Below are positions 55,042-64,000 of a DNA stretch of 64,000 nt, in pieces. Source of the DNA: Ursus arctos (lineage: Eukaryota > Chordata > Mammalia > Carnivora > Ursidae). The notes beneath the pieces are model-generated. The model had not been told where the DNA came from. It saw only the letters and a program-made list of their open reading frames with translations, and did no database searches. The DNA is taken from the NCBI RefSeq assembly GCF_023065955.2, contig NW_026622886.1:15572001-15636000 (forward strand). Reading direction: 5' to 3'. The translations under genes were made by a program, and so were the position numbers. How positions within the stretch are numbered: position 1 is the stretch's first letter; every line of letters begins with the position of its first letter.

Positions 55042-55782
55042 GAAAAGTATATATAGCCTTTTGTTATAGAAGGGAATCGAAAGGGAAAGAAAAACAGAGT
55101 CCCATGAGGAAAAGATTAGATTCTTAAAACCCATATTATCTACCTTATTGAGCATAGAAATAAAAATGACACCTCTTTTAGACACTAGAAGCTTATTCTC
55201 TGGTAATGTGTGAAAAATAGCAACATGGAGGGATTATTGGTGCATTTTATCTTAAAATTACGTTGCAGGCCTTTCTGTGAAGTGAGGAGCTGCATGCAGC
55301 CTCAGCACAGCAGTAGTGGCCCCCTGCTTTAATTAGAGCACTGCTGCCCACTTTCCTCCCAACCTGAGGGATGAATGGGAGAAACAGGGAGAATCCAGGT
55401 ATACGTGGTAACATCCAAGTCTGGGGCCCACCACGCCTGATCTTCACTTGCTTTCATGTCTGTTGCTTACTTGCAGCCCAAGTGGGGCTGGAACAAGAAG
55501 ACAAAGCATAAACCTATTTTTAATGAATGTAGAAATAAATGACTTCTTTGGTATCCCCCAGAAATATGAAGAGCAAAAACAGACAAGGAGAGGGGAGGCA
55601 TTAGGAAAAAAAAAAAAATAGCCCTGATAAAAGTAGGGAAGATGAGAAATGAAAAAATGGCTCTTAGTGGGGAACTAAATGACGACTCTATTAGGCTCTG
55701 CTTCCTCTTGATGCTGCAACATAGTCCTACTTCTTCCCCCACTGTCAAAGGTAGGTGGGGGACTTTTTTCTCTTCTCTAACT
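55042..55782. other. Unique DNA, no feature seen
   Basis: No repeat recognised; 66-93-codon frames on the minus strand lack domains. Confidence 0.4.
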
Positions 55783-55972
55783 TTTATTTATTTATTTATT
55801 TTTAGAGACGGTGCGAGTGGGGGAGGGGGCAGGGGGAGAGGGAGAGAATCTTAAGCAGACTCCAGGCCAAGCGTGGAGCCCTACATGGGGCTCAATCTCA
55901 CCATCCTGAGATCATGACTTGAGCTGAAATCGAGTCCGATGCTCAACTGTCTGAGCTACCCAGACACCCCCT
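55783..55972 (-). mobile_element. CanSINE (older variant), antisense
   Basis: TTTATTTATTTATTTTTAGA tail, TCTTAAGCAGACTCCAGGCC, GAGCTGAAATCGAGTCCGAT, GAGCTACCCAGACACCCC. 13-bp perfect TSD CTCTTCTCTAACT (55770-55782 and 55973-55985). Confidence 0.93.
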
Positions 55973-55985
55973 CTCTTCTCTAACT

Positions 55986-57569
55986 ATTGGTTGATGGCCG
56001 TGAGCAGTGATGAAGTGATCAGCTACTGTTTCATCAGTTATCCAAAGTGGTTTCTACAGATTCACTCTGCATTTATAGTATGCCTCCTCTATTCAGGTAG
56101 GAAATAAATTTTTTGCATTGTGCACGAATTATAGAACAAAAGTCATTAGAAACAAAACCTTTAAGAAATGTTGGGTTTATTGATTAAAACTGTGTTATAA
56201 CAGGCAAACCAAAGCCTTCCTTCACACATCAGCAGATCAGCTTTTGGTGCTGAAGCTGTTCTTGGATGCTGAGGAACGAAACTCCGAGGGCATCACCTAT
56301 GATTCATAATACTATTATGCATGTTTTTCCAGGAATTTCTAGGAAATTTTTATTTTTACACGGAAGTCCACAAATGAGTCAGAACTTAAGTGCATAAGTG
56401 CAACATTTATGTTAAGATCTCAAGAGAGACGTATGAATGTAATTCCTTTTCTTATGTGGTGATGTATTTACACTTATCTTTCTGATGAAGCAATTAGAAC
56501 CAGTGTACAAGGAGCAGGGATTTATGTCGTCAAAGGGAAGTCCACAATGACTAGCAAAAAACCCTCACTAAAAAGCGTATAGATTCCGTTATATTCGGAG
56601 TGCTAGAGGAATAAAAGTTAAAGTTATAAAAAGGGACAAGATGCTTATATTTGAAAGTTCACAAAGATGCCTCTCAGGGTATGATATTATTAAATATTAA
56701 CATCACAAAATAAAATTACAGAAAACTCTAAATAATGAAAAATACAGTTCTCAAGCAGAGATGTCACTAGCGGGTAGATATACCAGCACCAAGCAATTGC
56801 AGAGCAATTCTGAATGTGCAAAAGGAAAGGTCTAACCGAACCATTGTTTCCTTGTTGATGTCTTGAAGTAATAAAAATTCCAAGAGCAGAGAGTTCTCCG
56901 CTCGAGGTTATAGGACAAAAATATTTTTGTTCTGCAGATGTTTTTCCTTTCAGATCCATTCTGAAATGTATAGAAATTTGGTTCAGACTGTGGAATTTAT
57001 TAAAATCTGGGACTTTAAGCTCACCAAGAGAAAGTTTCTACACTATATGTCAAAAAATCCCTTCAAATTAATTCTTACAGTTACCATCTTTATAGATAGA
57101 CATACTCGTCATTTATAATCACTTTCCTCAAATTAATTTCCTCAGTGAACATGTTTGTTAAATAGATTCAACCAAAACAGACCAAAGCAGGTAAACAAAT
57201 GATAGCAGTGGGCCATCTAGTGATTCTTCAGTGACCCGCACCCTCCCTGCTTTCTGTGTCGGAGGGTAGAAAACGTAGGCACAGCACTACTGGAGTCAGG
57301 TGATGTTCCTTTTAGAATGAAAAGCTTCCTAAACGTCAAGCATTTGCTTTAAGACCTCATTTAGAACACAGCATAACTGACAGAGTCTACGGAAAACACA
57401 GCGAGCTGCTCGAAGGGGCAGTAGAGCATTATAATGCGGCTATTAAGATGAACGCCTCGTGGAAACACAGTGGCCAATGCAAAGAGGAAAATCACAGAAT
57501 GCGTTCAAGAGATCTGAGCCCCATGTCCTAGAGAGAGCGCTACAGGCCTGCCCCTTCAGGTAACTTCGG
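55986..57569. other. Unique DNA, about 1.6 kb, no gene seen
   Basis: No repeat recognised. 57220-57560 has scattered CpGs but no island. The 89-codon minus frame at 56690-56959 lacks a domain. Confidence 0.42.
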
Positions 57570-57695
57570 GTCTCCCAGACGTGGTCGAGTCTGTTGAGGG
57601 CAGGAACTACATTGTCTCAGTATTTAGAGTGTATGCTGGCATACGGTGTAAACTCTGCCGTGCGTTAAGGGCTCCTTAAATGTTTGTTGCGTCAA
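57570..57695 (+). mobile_element. L2 3' end scrap
   Basis: GTTGAGGGCAGGAACTACAT, GGGCTCCTTAAATGTTTGTT, GCGTCAATAGAAAG; degenerate. Confidence 0.5.
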
Positions 57696-57699
57696 TAGA

Positions 57700-57811
57700 A
57701 AGCATGAAGGGAGAGAAGAAATCAGGAAAGAAGAAGGGAGGCAGGGAGAGAGGAGAATTTAAGAAGGAAAGAGAGAGAAGAATGAATGGCAGGGGGAGGA
57801 AGAAAGAAGTA
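57700..57811 (+). repeat. Purine-rich low-complexity tract
   Basis: Imperfect GGGAGAGAAGAAATC / GAAAGAGAGAGAAGAATG sequence following the L2 end. Confidence 0.85.
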
Positions 57812-58654
57812 CTTTTAACAAGACCTAGTAATTTTTTTTTTTTTGTCTCCCTGGAATAGCCAAGTATATTATGTAAATGTACTAGATCTTGTTTAAAATT
57901 GAAGTTTGTGTTAACTTGCTGTCATCCACAGCTTCTACCAGGGGATGAAATTGGTCTCCACTCTTGTGGAATTTAATTTACTTAGCACTTAGGAAAGCCG
58001 CAGACTTTCAGGTTTACGGTGTGCTTTGAGATCGACGGTTTGGAGATAGCTCTAAGGAGAGTTCACTGCAAGTCAGCCAACTGTTCCTGGCTGCATGCGG
58101 TTGACGAGATAAGTGGCCAGGACTTGCTAAGTGTTCTGTGTGCTTAGTGATACGGCTTTTGGAGTAGACACATCTCCACATTCACCCTCAAACAACAGCC
58201 CCGACTGCTGGCAGAGTTTTATCCAGATCTAGAGGCCTGGCCTTTGAAACACATCTGAAAGTGCTTTCTTCAAACAATCTGAGCAACCTGCATGGTTTGT
58301 CCTCTGCTCTTCCAGATGTGAAATCTGTAGGGAAGCTAAACCAGAGTAGGAAGACACGGGCACGATATATCTCACTATGTTACCCAGTACGTACGTATCA
58401 TAGTACGCCTTTCATTCATCTATCTAACAGGTGAGCCACGTTAGTGCACGTGTCAGAAAACATTACAAGGAACTCATAGACCACAGAGCATCAGACAGGA
58501 AGTAACAGACTAGTATAAGCCGAAGTTTGGTTAGAGGCAAAGCAGATGCTATGAGAATCCTATCCCTATCCCTGAGAATCCTCTGGAAACAGAACCCACT
58601 CAGTAAGTGTGGGTTGTTTGGGCCACACATTGACTTGAAGCCTAGGGGTCAAAG
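57812..58654. other. Unique DNA, no feature seen
   Basis: No repeat or ORF. A small duplication CCTATCCCTATCCCTGAGAA lies at 58559-58579. Confidence 0.4.
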
Positions 58655-58780
58655 TGTACACAGCCGACTTTGAATCAGGCTCTTCTATGGATTAGCTGTG
58701 TTATCTTAAAAGAATTCCTTAGCTCCCCAAGATTTAGTCACCTTACCTGTGAAGTGATAGAATAATAGAAGTATAATCTT
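58655..58780 (+). mobile_element. MIR SINE, degenerate
   Basis: GACTTTGAATCAGGCTCTTC, TGGATTAGCTGTGTTATCTT, TTCCTTAGCTCCCCAAGATT, TTACCTGTGAAGTGATAGAA. Confidence 0.65.
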
Positions 58781-58844
58781 TCAGTTCATTCATTTAACAA
58801 CTATTTGCTGTGTATAGAAAGCATCTCACTATGCAAACTAAAAA

Positions 58845-58930
58845 CAAGGGCTTGGTTTTGATTACCGTCTATCCTCAGTGCCTAGAACAGTGTCTGGCAT
58901 GTGGAAAGTCTTCAAAAAATATTTCTGAAT
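58845..58930 (+). mobile_element. L2 3' end fragment
   Basis: CAGTGCCTAGAACAGTGTCT, GGCATGTGGAAAGTCTTCAA, AATATTTCTGAATGATATT. Confidence 0.72.
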
Positions 58931-58959
58931 GATATTATATAACATAGTAGGAGAAACAG

Positions 58960-59165
58960 GCTTCCTCGGTTTGAAATCCACCTCTTCCACTTAGCTGCAT
59001 CGCCTCAGAGCAAATTACCACCCCCACCCCCACCCTGTGCCACAGTTTTCTCATCTGTGAAACAGGAGGCTGATAATAGAACCTACTTCCCTGGGTTGCG
59101 TGAAGATTAAATGAGATAACATATATTAAGTACTTAGAATACTGTCTGGCACTGTGCTAAAAAAA
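58960..59165 (+). mobile_element. MIR SINE
   Basis: GTTTGAAATCCACCTCTTCC, TTTTCTCATCTGTGAAACAG, CTGATAATAGAACCTACTTC, AGATTAAATGAGATAACATA, CTTAGAATACTGTCTGGCAC. Confidence 0.85.
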
Positions 59166-59181
59166 ATTCCAGGTGCTTGAT

Positions 59182-59338
59182 GGGGCGCCTGAGTGGCACA
59201 GTCAGTTGAGCGACTGACTCTTGGTTTCTGCTCAGGTCCTGATCTCAGGGTGGTGAGATAGAGCCCCGCCTCAGACTCCACACTCGGCATGGAGTATGCA
59301 TGGTTTTCTCTCTCCCTCTCTCTCTGCCCCTCCCCACC
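59182..59338 (+). mobile_element. CanSINE, 3'-truncated
   Basis: GGGGCGCCTGAGTGGCACAG through CTCTCTGCCCCTCCCC, then stops without the AATAAA tail. No clear TSD. Confidence 0.88.
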
Positions 59339-59344
59339 TTTTAT

Positions 59345-59480
59345 TCTTAGTTATGGCTCCTATCCTCAATGAGCTTGCCTACTGGAGGATCCAAATCAAA
59401 ACTGTCAATTATAATACAGATACAATATCAGTGCAAGAACAGATGACTGTGGAATACGAGCAGGTGCTTCACAGCACAAT
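59345..59480 (-). mobile_element. L2-like scrap, antisense
   Basis: GGCTCCTATCCTCAATGAGC, TTGCCTACTGGAGGATCCAA resemble the antisense L2 3' region. The 88-codon frame at 59296-59562 spans SINE and L2 and is not a gene. Confidence 0.45.
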
Positions 59481-60573
59481 TTGTGGAATCAGTGAGTACT
59501 CCTTAGAGAAACTGGCATATGCATCCTACATTCAGTTTCTAAAACCAAATCCTCTCACCTAATGGAAAAGAAACCTGCATGTGGTCATCAAAAATCACTG
59601 TCTGCTACAATGTCTCACAGGACAAGTGTACCAGCATTGTTCCTTTTCTCTTCCTATGATTCTTACATTATGGTATCAGGTAGGACTGCCTGGTAAGGTG
59701 CCCTCATTCCTCTAGAGACCAATCTCTAATACAGTGGCTTTCAAAGCGTGTTCCTATGGACCCTGGGATTCTACAGACATTACCTGGGCAAAACCCCCTC
59801 TAAATCACAGGAAAACTGGATTAAGAAAGGATCTCTAGAACCTCTACCCTGCACTATCTGTAGATCTAGAAATTTGGGTCTGATTTCTTGGAAAAGATCA
59901 CTCCACTGTGAAAGTTAATAATAATTTTTAGAAGTTTAAAATTCACTGCCTTAGAGATTCTTCTAAGAAACCCATATCGGGGAGAACAAGATACCCTGCT
60001 CCCAAGAAAGGCAAATGCTTGGCAAAAGGAAAATTTGAAAGGCTTCTAAACAGGGAGTTTTCTCCCTGACATATTTCCCATGGAGAATCAAGCAAGATAT
60101 TTCTTTTTAATGCAATATTGTAGGAAACATGGTTCAGTGAAAAAAAATCAAATTTACTGAACAGTGAAATATTACAAATCTCCTTGAAGTATTGATTCAT
60201 GGTCTTTTACTTGGTTTCACAGTGGATCACATATTCCAAAAAGGAAACATAAATTCACATAAACAAATTATAGCTAGAGTTTCATCTGTAGTAAGAAAAA
60301 GACATGGATCAATCCATTGAGTCTACTCCATTTGTAAATCATTCTGCATGTGCCGGCTATTTTTAATATCTTTGGAAATCTAGAGAGTCATTAAGTGACG
60401 ATAGGTGCCAGGAGTTTCCAACCTCATTTCTCTACAACAGCAAAAAACAAAAGAAAACAAAAATAAAAAACAAATCTGAAATATTTTAAAAGCTTGCCAA
60501 ATTTAAATAGTAAACATAGAAATACATCCTATCAATAAAAACCATTTAATGAAAACACAGTACTTCCATTACT
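59481..60573. other. Unique DNA, no gene seen
   Basis: 59735-59830 may be an hAT-type end (ACAGTGGCTTTCAAAGCGTG). The rest is unrecognised. Confidence 0.4.
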
Positions 60574-60753
60574 CTTTGTTTAAAAGATTTTATTTATTTA
60601 TTTAAGAAAGAGAGCATGAGAGGGGGGAAGGTCAGAGGGAGAAGCAGACTCCCAACTGAGCAGGGGCCCTGATGCTGGGCTCTGTCCTGGGACTCTGGGA
60701 TCGTGACCTGAGCCGAAGGCAGACTCTTAACCAACGGAGCCACCCAGGTGCCC
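60574..60753 (-). mobile_element. CanSINE, antisense
   Basis: AAGATTTTATTTATTTATTT tail, GAGCCACCCAGGTGCCC head complement. 15-bp perfect TSD AGTACTTCCATTACT (60559-60573 and 60754-60768). Confidence 0.95.
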
Positions 60754-60869
60754 AGTACTTCCATTACTTTTTAATTTTATTTACTGATACTTAGGTTAGC
60801 ACTATTATCCCTACACTATTATCCCTCGGATTATTCTAATAATTCAAGCATGTGTAAGGAAAGAGAAAT

Positions 60870-61100
60870 AACGCATGTTGAATGTGTACTATATACTGGG
60901 CATTTAACACAAAGCCAACTGCTTGGTGTAAAGTCATTTGGTAAATCAATAAATAAATCCTTCCCATAATTTAGCTCTTTTTTTTTTACAGTTGAGGAAA
61001 TAGGTTCAGGGGGGTTTTCCAAAGTTTCAGATATGATAATAGCCAGGATTGAAACTCAATTTGTCTTCTAAGACACCCATATCCTATCCAATACATCAGA
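60870..61100 (-). mobile_element. MIR SINE, antisense
   Basis: GTACTATATACTGGGCATTT, ACAGTTGAGGAAATAGGTTC, ATAATAGCCAGGATTGAAAC, TCTAAGACACCCATATCCTA. Confidence 0.72.
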
Positions 61101-61132
61101 GTAACTAGTACAATAATTGTTGTATTGCCATC

Positions 61133-61570
61133 TGTTATGGGTTGAATTGTGCCCCCCACTCCCATGTTGAAGTGCTAACACCCAGTACCTCAGAATGTCA
61201 TCTTATTTGGAGATAGGGTCTTTACAGATGTAACTGAGTTAAAACGAGGTAATTGAGGTGAGCGCTACTCCAATATGACCAGTGTCCTTATAAAAGGGGG
61301 TAATTTAGAGACAGACATGCACAGAGGGAAATTACCATGTGAAGACAAAGACAGAGATTAGGGAATGCTTCTACAAACAAAGGCATGCCAAAGATTACCA
61401 GCAAACCATCAGAAGCTGGAAGTATGGGGCAGATTTTCACTCACAGGAACCATCCCTGCCAACATATCCTCTTGGACTTCTGGCCTCCAGAATGTGAGAC
61501 AATGAATTGCTGTTGTTTGAGCCACCCAACTAGTGGTACTTTGTTATGGCAGCCACAGTAAATGAATACA
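61133..61570 (+). mobile_element. MLT1-type MaLR LTR
   Basis: TGTTATGGGTTGAATTGTGC start; CCCAGTACCTCAGAATGTCA, GGAGATAGGGTCTTTACAGA, GACAGACATGCACAGAGGGA, CTTCTGGCCTCCAGAATGTG, TTGCTGTTGTTTGAGCCACC; end GTAAATGAATACA. Confidence 0.88.
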
Positions 61571-61802
61571 CCGTTACTTCAGAGAATGAGGTGTTGAGCT
61601 GGTGGACTTTTCCCATTTGCTGAAGTTTCCCATTGTTGAAATGGAAAGTCCATAATGTGGTCACTCTTTCGAGTGTTCCCCTACCTTTTACTCTCTTCTG
61701 GAACTTGCTATTACATTAAATACGCTTGTAATTGCATATTTTAAAAAATATAGCCAACTACTTCACCAATCAGCTTCCATCCAATCATCACACTTTGAAG
61801 AA

Positions 61803-61895
61803 AACCCTCAGCCCTACATTTATTGCAGCGTTACTTACCATAGCCAATATACAGAAGCAACCCAAGTGTCCGTCAATAGATGAATGGATAAAGAT

Positions 61896-61936
<41 letters not shown>

Positions 61937-62405
61937 GAGAGATATCTGGTGGAATATTATTCAGCCATAAAAAAAAGAATGAGATTTTGCCATTTGCAAC
62001 AATGTGGGTAGACCTAGTGTGAATAATGTTAAGTGAAATAAGTCAGAAGAGAAAGCAAATACCATATGATTTCACTTACAAGTGGAATTTAAAAACAAAA
62101 CAAAAACAAAACCTTAAATACAGAGAACAAACAGGTGGTTGTCAGAGGAGAGGTGGGTGCAGGTGGGTGGAGGGGAGATAAAGGGGATTAAGAGGTACAA
62201 ACTTCCAGTTATGGAATAAATAAGTCATGGAGATGAATGGTACAGCATAGGGATAGAGTCAATGGTTTTGTAATAGTATTGTATGGTGACAGATGGCAGC
62301 TACGTTTGTGGTGAGCACAGCATAATGTATTGAGTTTTCTAATCATTGTTATACACCTGAAACTACTGTAACATCCTGTTTCATCTATCCTTCAATTAAA
62401 AAGAA
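61803..62405 (+). mobile_element. 5'-truncated L1 3' end
   Basis: TTTATTGCAGCGTTACTTAC, AGCAACCCAAGTGTCCGTCA, GTGGAATATTATTCAGCCAT, TAAGTGAAATAAGTCAGAAG, TACACCTGAAACTACTGTAA and an A-rich tail at 62395-62412. Confidence 0.88.
61896..61937 (+). repeat. (GATA)n microsatellite, about 9 units
   Basis: Expanded from GGATAAAGATATAGAT within the L1 end; the same site is commonly A/T-rich in L1. Confidence 0.95.
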
Positions 62406-62849
62406 AGAAAAAGACCCTGGGAAAATATAAGGTGAAGTTGCCCTGGGTACCAAATAAATACAAACTAAAAAAGAAAAGAAACATTTCTCCCAAATGACAA
62501 AGTGTTCTCTTTTTAAAGAAATCTAATTAGATAGTTTTGAAAGACAGGCAATTGGAAAGTGGGCGTTGGGGTCCAGGAGGTACAGTGTGTATAAGTGTCC
62601 CAATGGTAAAGCAGTACAGATGCAGCTTAAGAATTGAGGGTTTCTGACTCTTCGTAAGAGTTAAAGTAGGTCGAATTATTCTTACTCAGTAGGTTCTGTA
62701 CTGAGCACGCAAATGATGACATCCCCGCCTTGGATCATATACTCTCCCTTATTATGTGCTTAAATGGGTCTGTGTGTGCTCAATTCTTTGCATTGTTTAT
62801 TGAAATTCATTGATGGTTGACTCTACTAGAGAACAAGCATTAACACAAC

Positions 62850-63885
62850 TCAGATCTTTCTGGAATAGGATGATACAATTCTGTTTTTTTATTTTGTTTT
62901 AAAATGTTCCTTCATAAAAATTCAGATACACCAAAATAAATTCTAAATGAACAAAAGAGTTATATGCAAAAACAAAAACATTTTTGGGGGGCGCCTGGGT
63001 GGCTCAGTCGTTAAGCGTCTGCCTTCGGCTCAGGGCGTGATCCCAGCATTCTGGGATTGAGCCCTGCATTGGGCTCCTCTGCTGGGAACCTGCTTATTCC
63101 TCCCCCGCTCCCCCTGCTTGTGTTCCCTCTCTTGCTGGCTGTCTCTCTCTCTGTCAAATAAATAAAATCTTAAAAAAAAAAACATTTTTTTGAAACTAGG
63201 AGGACAAAAAACAGAGCCAAGTATTTTCCTGATCTGGAAAGGAGAAAAAATATTATTTTCAGAAAGAAAGAGAGAAAAAAGAAAAGAAGAAAGAGAAAAA
63301 GGGAAAGATCAATAAATTTGACTATATATTTGAAAAATACGAAACTTCCATGCCTTGAATAAAAATTAAAGGCAAAGAGCAAAGTATGGAGAAGCATTTG
63401 CAAACTATATCAGTGAGCATTGGTCTTGTTTTATGAAGATATCTTGTAAGTCAATAAGGAAAACATAAATGTCCCAATAAACAAAATGGACAGAAAACAT
63501 GAACAAGCTCGATTCACAAAAGAAGAAATAAAAATGCTCCATAACATACGAAAAATATGTAAATACTGGAAAAAATAAAAATTTTAATGGTTAATTGGCC
63601 AAGACTCAGTATTGGTAGAGTGGGCTAAAGCATTTTGTTTACTACTGAAGGGAGTGGAAAATCAGTACGGTCCTTCTGTGAGAAAGGATTCATACTGTCA
63701 TAAGAGCTATAACATGTGTGTAGCCTTTGATCTGAGAACATATTACAGGAAAGGATCAGAAACGCTACCATTACTGGTGTACAAGGATAGTCATCATAGG
63801 ATTTCTTGTAATACAGAAAAAAATGAAAATGGTCGAACATCGGGGAATGGTCGAAGTAACCGTGGTGCGTGCGTCACAGTACACT
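62850..63885 (+). mobile_element. Ancient L1 (L1ME-like) ORF2 C-terminal region, split by SINE
   Basis: GTAAGTCAATAAGGAAAACA, ACAAAATGGACAGAAAACAT, GATTCACAAAAGAAGAAATA, TACTGAAGGGAGTGGAAAAT and AATACAGAAAAAAATGAAAA follow the ORF2 tail order. Many stops. The last part (63840-63885) still aligns in rhythm but is unusually G/C-changed. Confidence 0.68.
62986..63177 (+). mobile_element. Young CanSINE inside L1
   Basis: GGGGCGCCTGGGTGGCTCAG, CTTCGGCTCAGGGCGTGATC, CCCTGCTTGTGTTCCCTCTC, CAAATAAATAAAATC. TSD AAAAACATTTTT (62974-62985 and 63178-63189). Confidence 0.95.
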
Positions 63886-64000
63886 CGCTTCCGCGCATTC
63901 TCTTTCCACTACCAGCTAGCTTCCTCGTGCGCCACTCCACGCCCTGCATGCCTTGCAGTTCCTGTTTACTCATAGCTTCTGCCTGCTTACGTCTGCTGCT
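63886..64000. other. CpG-rich window edge, unassigned
   Basis: Many CpGs in a short space (for example CGCTTCCGCGCATTC, CTCGTGCGCC, CCACGCCC), unlike the rest of the window. It runs off the edge, so it cannot be told whether this is a CpG island, a young LTR or a chance patch. Confidence 0.4.

Noticed and set aside
59296..59562. 88-codon plus frame
   Set aside because: Begins inside the SINE tail region and continues through L2-like sequence.

Overview
This is mammalian nuclear DNA from a carnivore. The clearest marker is the tRNA-Lys-derived CanSINE: 18 copies are visible, with heads of the type GGGCGCCTGGGTGGCTCAGT, CT-rich bodies and AATAAA-containing tails. Several copies (18293, 42807, 48071 and 62986) carry a young variant (GGCTCAGGGCGTGATCCC, then CTTGTGTTCCCTCTCT) that I associate with bears and close arctoid relatives. 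I infer Caniformia, probably Arctoidea and possibly a bear. The species call rests on remembered repeat consensus, not on a search.

I see no convincing protein-coding gene, rRNA, tRNA, CpG-island promoter or CRISPR array. The window reads as intergenic or intronic DNA built from layers of transposons. The oldest layer is L2, MIR, MER5-like hAT elements and L1M/HAL1. Next come MaLR (MLT1-type) LTRs, a Tigger element and mid-age L1s. The youngest layer is carnivore L1 3' ends, two retroviral-type LTRs and the CanSINEs. Many insertions can be ordered because one element splits another and target-site duplications (TSDs) survive.

Layout. 1-9.4 kb: L1M 5' region (minus) holding a SINE-in-SINE nest, MLT1, MIR, MER5, a HAL1-like L1 (plus), then 1.2 kb of unique DNA with a possible terminal exon on the minus strand. 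9.4-16 kb: carnivore L1 3' end, an L2 split by a young L1 fragment, and several MIRs. 16-19.6 kb: an L1 ORF2/3' UTR split by two SINEs, an LTR-like insert and a purine microsatellite. 19.6-36.9 kb: mostly unique DNA with L2s (one split by a solo LTR at 27.3-27.7 kb), MER5 and MIR. 36.9-46.7 kb: MLT1-type LTR, Tigger, L2 with a SINE-seeded minisatellite, then 2 kb of unique DNA. 46.7-52.6 kb: nearly complete antisense L1M. 52.6-64 kb: L2, SINEs, MIR, MLT1, L1 3' ends and a CpG-rich right edge.

The best leads are the minisatellite at 42588-42810, which grew out of the junction between a SINE and its target; the promoter-bearing solo LTR at 27289-27740; the LTR-like insert at 16752-17459; and a 39-codon open segment behind a good splice acceptor at 9026-9145 (minus). 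I found nothing that supports a new multi-gene system.
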